Of a DNA stretch of 64,000 nt, positions 59,325 through 64,000 are shown piece by piece; position 1 is the first letter of the stretch, and every line of letters begins with the position of its first letter. Where the stretch lies: assembly GCA_964599375.1 (NCBI GenBank), contig CAZREW010000017.1:1-64000 (forward strand), read 5' to 3'. This DNA comes from JAUWCL01 sp964599375. GTDB taxonomy: Bacteria > Krumholzibacteriota > Krumholzibacteriia > Krumholzibacteriales > Krumholzibacteriaceae. The notes beneath the pieces were generated by a model. It was not told the origin of the DNA. It worked only from the letters and a program-made list of their open reading frames with translations, and did not search any database. The position numbers and the translations under genes were made by a program.

Positions 59325-60113
59325 TTGAGGATATTCGCGATACTGGGAAGGTTCTTTCTCGGCTTCATCGAGGAGATCGGCGGCGTATGTATCCTGCTGT
59401 GGAGCACCATACGGCTCGCCCCCAGGATCTTCAGGAACATCGGCAATACTCTCGTGCAGATGGAGAAGATCGGCATCGGCTCGATCCCGCTCGTCCTGGT
59501 GACCTCGGTATTCGTGGGCGCGGTAGCTTCCGTGCAGGCGGCCTACCAGTTCCAGGGATATGTCCCGCTCAAGTTCCTCGGAGCCGTGGTCGGCAAGTCG
59601 GTCACGCTCGAGGTCGGCCCGGTGCTCACCGCGCTCGTCGTCGGCGGACGCGTCAGCGCGGCGATAGCCGCCGAGGTCGGGACCATGAAGGTCACCGAGC
59701 AGATCGACGCGATGGAAATGATCGCGATCGACCCAGTCGAGTACCTCGTCCTGCCGAGGCTCGTGGCAGCAACCCTGATGCTGCCAGTGCTGACGGTGTT
59801 CGCCGATTTCCTCGCGATCATCGGCGGGATGGTTGTCGCCAAGATGGCCGTAGGAATCAGCTTCAGCACATTCGAGGACGGGCTGACTATGCTGTTCAAA
59901 TATCAGGACCTGGTCGGCGGGCTTCTCAAGACCTTCGTATTCGGGTTCATAATAGCTTTCATGGGGTGCTATAACGGGTTCAGGACGCAGGGAGGAGCTG
60001 AAGGAGTCGGGATGTCGACGATGAAGGCAGTGGTCTCGTCCTGCCTGCTCATCCTCGTTTCGAACTACCTTCTCGCCTATCTCATATTCAGGGTGATATT
60101 CGCTCCCGATTGA
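59325..60113 (+). CDS. mlaE: MlaE family lipid ABC transporter permease
   Basis: The 262-aa membrane subunit of an MCE-type (Mla) phospholipid transporter. It has five or six helices and the family signature EVGPVLTALVVGGRVSAAIAAEVGTMKVTEQIDAMEMI, then PVEYLVLPRLVAATLMLPVLTVFAD. The start is TTG 59325: GGAGG lies 6 nt upstream and an ATG further upstream (59283) is inside dnaB. It works with the ATPase and MCE genes that follow and shows that this organism has an outer membrane. Confidence 0.93.
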   Translation: MRIFAILGRFFLGFIEEIGGVCILLWSTIRLAPRIFRNIGNTLVQMEKIGIGSIPLVLVTSVFVGAVASVQAAYQFQGYVPLKFLGAVVGKSVTLEVGPVLTALVVGGRVSAAIAAEVGTMKVTEQIDAMEMIAIDPVEYLVLPRLVAATLMLPVLTVFADFLAIIGGMVVAKMAVGISFSTFEDGLTMLFKYQDLVGGLLKTFVFGFIIAFMGCYNGFRTQGGAEGVGMSTMKAVVSSCLLILVSNYLLAYLIFRVIFAPD

Positions 60114-60135
60114 TGTCGGGAGCATCGGAGCTGTA

Positions 60136-60906
60136 TTGAACGAGATCTGCGCAGGAGCGATAATCAGTATCAGGGACCTCCACAAGCGGTTCGGCCGGCA
60201 GGTGGTGCTCGACGGCGTGGACCTCGATATCGCTTCGTGCGAATCGCTTGTCATCCTCGGCCGGAGCGGGTGCGGGAAGAGCGTACTCCTGAAGCACATC
60301 ACCGGGCTCATCAGCCCCGACAGCGGATCCGTCCTCTTCCAGGGCGAGGACATCACAAGGTTCAACAGGCAAAAGCTTTTTGAAATGAGGGTGCACTTTG
60401 GTATGCTTTTCCAGGGCGCGGCCCTTTTCGACTCGATGACGGTGGGCGAGAACGTCGGCCTGCCTCTGGTCAAGCACGGGCAGAGATCGGACGACGAGAT
60501 CAGGGAGATCGTGTTGGACAAGCTCAGGCTCATCGGCCTTACCGATGTGTACGACAGCTATCCCTCGCAGCTCAGCGGGGGGATGAAGAAGAGGGTCGGG
60601 CTCGCCAGGGCGATAGTGATGGGGCCCCAGGTCGTGCTGTATGACGAACCGACCACCGGTCTCGACCCGATAATGGCCGACGTCATCAACAGCCTGATCA
60701 GGGATCTTCAGCGCGAGCTCAACATAACGTCCGTAATCGTGACCCACGATATCCACAGCGCGAACAGGGTCGCCGACAGGATCACGATGCTGCATGAGGG
60801 GAAGATCATATTTTCCGGCACTCCGCAGGAGACGAGAGAGACGGATAACGAGATAGTGAGACAGTTCATAGAGGGGCGCGCCGAAGGTCCGGTAAAGGCC
60901 GTGTAG
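60136..60906 (+). CDS. mlaF: MlaF family ABC transporter ATP-binding protein
   Basis: A 256-aa ATPase: DLHKRFGRQVVLDGVDLDI, Walker A ILGRSGCGKSVLLKHI, Q-loop region LFQGAALFDSMTV, signature LSGGMKKRVGLARAI, Walker B VVLYDEPTTGLDPI and the His in VIVTHDI. It powers the MlaE permease. The TTG at 60136 is used as start (GGAG 6-9 nt upstream). Lies between mlaE and mlaD, 22 bp from each. Confidence 0.95.
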   Translation: MNEICAGAIISIRDLHKRFGRQVVLDGVDLDIASCESLVILGRSGCGKSVLLKHITGLISPDSGSVLFQGEDITRFNRQKLFEMRVHFGMLFQGAALFDSMTVGENVGLPLVKHGQRSDDEIREIVLDKLRLIGLTDVYDSYPSQLSGGMKKRVGLARAIVMGPQVVLYDEPTTGLDPIMADVINSLIRDLQRELNITSVIVTHDIHSANRVADRITMLHEGKIIFSGTPQETRETDNEIVRQFIEGRAEGPVKAV

Positions 60907-60928
60907 AAAGGTATATCAGGAGAGTCAG

Positions 60929-61822
60929 ATGGAATACAGATCACTCGAGCTGAAAGTCGGATTCACGGTCTTCATCGCTATACTTGCCTTTTCGGTGGGG
61001 TTGATGTGGCTCGAGGGGTTCAAGCGTCACGGCAAGATGTACGAGGTGCACGCGGTCTTCCCGATGGTGGGGGGAGTAAAGTCCGGGGACGCGGTCAACG
61101 TCAACGGCGTTGACAGGGGAGAGGTGACACGGGTCGACCTTCGCGAGCGAGACGTGATCGTCACGATGTCGATAGATGTCGACACGAAGATACCCGAGGA
61201 CTCGAAGGTGGTCGTGCAGACGCAGGGGATAATGGGCGACCGGATTGTCACGATCATCGTGGGACAGTCCGAGGTCATGATGGGGCCCGGCTCGATGATA
61301 GTAGGCGTATACGACCCGGGCATCTCCGAAGCGCTGTCCTCGATGGGGAAGGTGATGGAGGACCTGCACTGGCTGACCGCGGATATAAGGGAGATAGCCA
61401 AGGTCCTCAGGGGCGAGGGGATCGCCGAGACGCTGAAGAACCTCGCCGCAGCGAGCGAGCAGATCACCTCCATGATACAGGACCTTTCGCCCGACCTGAA
61501 GACCGGCGCCGCCGCCTTCAGCGCTTCGGCGATCAGGGCCGACTCGATGATGGCGCGCAACGAGGCGAAGTTCGACAGCATCATCGTCCATCTCGACGAT
61601 GCGTCCAGGAGGCTTCCCGCTCTCGCGGAGCGCCTCGGGGACCTCAGCGCGGCACTGAAAGGCGTCACGGACAGGCTCAGTAGCACGGACAACACTATGG
61701 GGACGCTGCTCAACGACAAAGAGCTGCTCTACAAGCTCGAGTCGGCCATCACGGGCCTCGACGAGCTTGTCACCGATATAAAGGCAAATCCGAAGAAGTA
61801 TCTGAAGGTCGAGGTGTTCTAG
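60929..61822 (+). CDS. mlaD: MCE/MlaD family substrate-binding protein
   Basis: A 297-aa protein with one N-terminal membrane helix (about 10-30, VGFTVFIAILAFSVGLMWLEGF) and a single MCE domain (about 37-115: YEVHAVFPMVGGVKSGDAVNVNGVDRGEV and VVVQTQGIMGDRIVTI). A long helical tail with MlaD-like repeats (IREIAKVLRGEGIAETLKNLAAASEQI, ALAERLGDLSAALKGVTDRL) follows. MCE rings carry lipids between the inner and outer membrane. The tail ends NDKELLYKLESAITGLDEL. ATG start with AGGAGAG upstream. Confidence 0.93.
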   Translation: MEYRSLELKVGFTVFIAILAFSVGLMWLEGFKRHGKMYEVHAVFPMVGGVKSGDAVNVNGVDRGEVTRVDLRERDVIVTMSIDVDTKIPEDSKVVVQTQGIMGDRIVTIIVGQSEVMMGPGSMIVGVYDPGISEALSSMGKVMEDLHWLTADIREIAKVLRGEGIAETLKNLAAASEQITSMIQDLSPDLKTGAAAFSASAIRADSMMARNEAKFDSIIVHLDDASRRLPALAERLGDLSAALKGVTDRLSSTDNTMGTLLNDKELLYKLESAITGLDELVTDIKANPKKYLKVEVF

Positions 61823-61865
61823 GGATCGGGCGGCGGGGATAGACCCTGGAAGGAGACATCTGGAG

Positions 61866-62594
61866 ATGAATGATGAGAAGATCGTCTGCCTCGTCGCGGC
61901 GGCGGGCAGAGGCAAGAGATTCGGGCGCGAGATGCCGAAGGCTTTCCACCCTGTCGAGGGCCTTTCACTCCTGGTCAGGTCGCTCAAGAGCCTCAGCGCT
62001 TGGGGGGGGATATCACGGTTCGTAGTGATGGTCCCTGAAGGATGGGAGAAGCAAGCAGAGGAGGACATAGCCGCGAACTTCGACGGCATGGAAGTGGTCG
62101 TCAAAGCCGGCGGCGAGACGAGGCATGAATCGGTCGCGATAGGTCTCGAGGCCGCCGGCGACGCGGACATGATCCTCGTTCACGACGCAGCGAGGCCGTT
62201 CGTCTCGCCGGCGCTGATAGAGCGCGTAGTGGCCGGCGCAAGGGAGGCAGGAGCAGCGGTGCCAGCCCTTCACATGACCGATACGCTGGGGAGGCTGCGG
62301 GGAGAGGAACTCGACGCTATCGTTCCCAGAGACAAGGTGGTGGGCATCCAGACCCCTCAGGGCTTCAGGACCGACGTCTTGAGGAAGGCCTTCGAGGTGG
62401 CTGCGGGCTCGGAGCATAAGGTGACCGACGAGAGTTCCCTGGTGCTCGCCGCGGGCATGTCGGTCAAGGTGGTCGACGGCGAGAGATGGAACGTGAAGGT
62501 GACGGTGAAGGACGACATAGATATAGTGACGAGCTTCCTCTCCGGAACGAAACTCGACCTGAGTCTCGATATGGAGAGCCTGGACGAGGCGTGA
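61866..62594 (+). CDS. ispD: 2-C-methyl-D-erythritol 4-phosphate cytidylyltransferase IspD
   Basis: IspD makes CDP-ME, the third step of the MEP pathway. The 242-aa protein has the CTP-binding VAAAGRGKRFGREMPKAF, GGETRHESVAIGLEA, VHDAARPFVSP, and IQTPQGFRTDVLRKAF. The last 20 residues are acidic and extra. Start ATG 61866 (AGGAGACATCTGGAG upstream). ispF follows after 8 bp. Confidence 0.95.
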   Translation: MNDEKIVCLVAAAGRGKRFGREMPKAFHPVEGLSLLVRSLKSLSAWGGISRFVVMVPEGWEKQAEEDIAANFDGMEVVVKAGGETRHESVAIGLEAAGDADMILVHDAARPFVSPALIERVVAGAREAGAAVPALHMTDTLGRLRGEELDAIVPRDKVVGIQTPQGFRTDVLRKAFEVAAGSEHKVTDESSLVLAAGMSVKVVDGERWNVKVTVKDDIDIVTSFLSGTKLDLSLDMESLDEA

Positions 62595-62602
62595 GCGGCG
62601 GA

Positions 62603-63082
62603 ATGGAGATGAGAGTAGGCATAGGGTACGATATACATCCCCTCGTCAGGGGCAGGCCACTCGTGCTGGGCGGGGTCCGCATAGAGCATGAAAAGGGCCT
62701 GAGCGGCCACTCTGACGCGGACGCGCTTGTCCACGCGCTGTGCGACGCGATCCTCGGCGCGATCGGCGCTGGTGATCTCGGCAGGCACTTCCCCGGGACC
62801 GACGAGTTCAGGGACATGGACAGCCTGATAATCCTCGGGAGGGTCGCCGCGATGGCGGCGCAGAAGGGATACAGGATAGTCAACGCGGACTGCATCGTTC
62901 ATGCGGAGGAGCCGGCGATATCTCCCCACGCGGCCGCGATGGAATCTGCCATGGCGGCCGCCGCCGGGACCGACCCCGGCAGGATCTCGGTGAAGGCGAC
63001 GCGAGGCGAGGGGCTTGGGCCGGTAGGGGAAAAACGCGCCATAGCTGCGCGGGTGGTCATCCTGCTCGAGAAGGCAGACTGA
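62603..63082 (+). CDS. ispF: 2-C-methyl-D-erythritol 2,4-cyclodiphosphate synthase IspF
   Basis: IspF closes the cyclic diphosphate of the MEP pathway. The 159-aa protein starts MEMRVGIGYDIHPLVRGRPL with the zinc-binding Asp10 and His12, and has GHSDADALVHALCDAILGA, FPGTDE, and NADCIVHAEEPAISPHAAAM with the KATRGEGLG loop. The ATG at 62603 is used; an ATG at 62609 fits equally well. It is separate from IspD, unlike the fused IspDF of some bacteria. Confidence 0.95.
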   Translation: MEMRVGIGYDIHPLVRGRPLVLGGVRIEHEKGLSGHSDADALVHALCDAILGAIGAGDLGRHFPGTDEFRDMDSLIILGRVAAMAAQKGYRIVNADCIVHAEEPAISPHAAAMESAMAAAAGTDPGRISVKATRGEGLGPVGEKRAIAARVVILLEKAD

Positions 63083-63098
63083 AGAAAGGCACGGGGTC

Positions 63099-64000
63099 TT
63101 GTCCGGAATCAGAGTCAGATTCGCTCCCAGCCCGACGGGGCTTCTTCATATCGGCGGGGCGAGGACCGCCCTTTTCAACTGGCTCTTCGCTAGGCACGAG
63201 GGTGGCGCATTCGTACTGAGGATCGAGGACACCGATGTCGAGCGTTCGAGCGGAGAGCTCGAGCGGAGCCTGCTCGACGACATCAGGTGGCTCGGCCTCG
63301 AATGGGACGAGGGCCCCGGCACACCGGGAAAGTACGGCCCCTATCGGCAGTCCGAGCGGACCGGTACTTACAGGGAATACGCGGAAAGGCTCGTCGATGC
63401 GGGCAGGGCCTATCCCTGTTTCTGCACCGAAAAGGAGCTGAAGGAGAAGCGTGAGGGGGCCAGAGCCGAGGGCCGCCCCCCGAGGTACGACGGGAAATGC
63501 CGCGGCCTCAGCGAGGAGGAGCGCGCGGCGAAGAGGGCTGCGGGCCTGCCGGAGAGCGTAAGGTTCCGCGTCGAGGGAGACGCGGCGTGGACGGTCGAGG
63601 ATATGGCCAGGGGGGGCGTCGAGTTCCCCGCCGACATGGTCGGCGATTTCGTCATACTGCGCTCCAACGGGATGCCGACTTACAATTTCGCCGCTGCTGT
63701 CGACGACGGGCTGATGGGGATCACACACGTTATCAGGGGAGCGGAGCACCTTTCGAACACGGTCCGCCAGCTCCTCGTGTACGAAGCGTTCGATATGCCC
63801 GCTCCGCGATTCGCGCACATACCGCTGATACTGGGGAGCGACAGGTCGAAGCTAAGCAAGCGGCACGGCGCCCCGAACATTGCGGACTATAGAGAGAGAG
63901 GATACCCGGCAGAGGCCCTTATCAACTATCTCGCTTTTCTCGGATGGTCGACAAAGGGCAAGGACGAGATAATGCAGGTCGGCGCGCTGATCGCCGAATT
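63099..64000 (+). CDS. gltX: Glutamyl-tRNA synthetase, N-terminal part (3' end outside window)
   Basis: The first 300 residues of a class I glutamyl-tRNA synthetase run off the window. Visible are VRFAPSPTGLLHIGGARTALFNW (the HIGH motif as HIGG), IEDTDVERS, a Cys in YPCFCTEKELKEK with PPRYDGKCRGL, GDFVILRSNGMPTYNFAAAVDD, IRGAEHLSNT and KLSKRHGAPNIADY (KMSKS region). The start is the TTG at 63099, since no ATG or GTG fits the family N-terminus. The gap after ispF is 16 bp, so they are likely one transcript. Confidence 0.94.
   Translation, partial: MSGIRVRFAPSPTGLLHIGGARTALFNWLFARHEGGAFVLRIEDTDVERSSGELERSLLDDIRWLGLEWDEGPGTPGKYGPYRQSERTGTYREYAERLVDAGRAYPCFCTEKELKEKREGARAEGRPPRYDGKCRGLSEEERAAKRAAGLPESVRFRVEGDAAWTVEDMARGGVEFPADMVGDFVILRSNGMPTYNFAAAVDDGLMGITHVIRGAEHLSNTVRQLLVYEAFDMPAPRFAHIPLILGSDRSKLSKRHGAPNIADYRERGYPAEALINYLAFLGWSTKGKDEIMQVGALIAE

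Overview
The window is a gene-dense piece of a bacterial chromosome with high GC (roughly low 60s percent by eye). Despite that GC it uses many AGG (Arg) and ATA (Ile) codons. The organism is a diderm: it has an MlaE/MlaF/MlaD-type lipid transport set, an outer-membrane barrel-like protein, lipoproteins and SecD/SecF. Several families point to the FCB side of the tree: a DUF4159 protein, a DUF4175-like coiled-coil membrane protein, a DUF4783-like secreted protein, and a family often mislabelled 'asparagine synthetase B' in Bacteroidota. A deep uncultured FCB-affiliated lineage (Krumholzibacteriota- or Latescibacterota-like) is my best guess, but this is inference. No rRNA, tRNA, CRISPR array or intact insertion sequence was recognised.

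Layout. 1-4.1 kb: the tail of a NucS/DUF91-like nuclease, then secD, secF and a DUF456 membrane protein. 4.1-5.5 kb: a small accessory island with a single-chain XRE-zeta toxin fusion, a palindromic operator over its promoter, and a 64-aa partner. 5.6-20.6 kb: an envelope block with a secreted DUF4783-like protein, a giant NtrY-like histidine kinase (1619 aa), small exported proteins, a DUF4159 protein, a Fic protein of probable separate origin, the DUF4175-like protein, a TPR protein, and the 'asparagine synthetase B'-like protein. 20.6-30.2 kb: mixed housekeeping, including a GNAT-nitroreductase fusion, Mut7-C RNase, CPBP protease, HAD hydrolase, Nnr, a barrel protein, ThiL (no canonical start codon), a protein kinase, a histidine phosphatase and TsaD.

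30.4-38.9 kb is the most striking region. It encodes a receiver-GGDEF-like protein, a sensor-less kinase, two large tandem paralogous proteins that join a histidine kinase to an HD-GYP-type domain, and a single-domain receiver. A match to a sigma-54 promoter precedes the set. I interpret it as one signalling locus linking phosphorelay with cyclic-di-GMP (inference). 38.9-51.4 kb is core: priA, a TPR lipoprotein, rho with a long leader, rpmE, DUF1385, prfA, prmC, murA, selB, ispG.

51.4-64 kb: a small secreted protein, two hairpin terminators bracketing a possible small RNA, an RqcH/NFACT homologue, then yicC, gmk, rpoZ, coaBC, a family-4 uracil-DNA glycosylase, dnaB, mlaE, mlaF, mlaD, ispD, ispF and the start of gltX. 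Most genes in these runs are on the plus strand with 1-25 bp gaps or ATGA/TGATG overlaps. At several unit starts a -35/-10 pair with a 17-bp spacer lies directly before the start codon, which suggests leaderless mRNAs. TTG is a frequent start codon.
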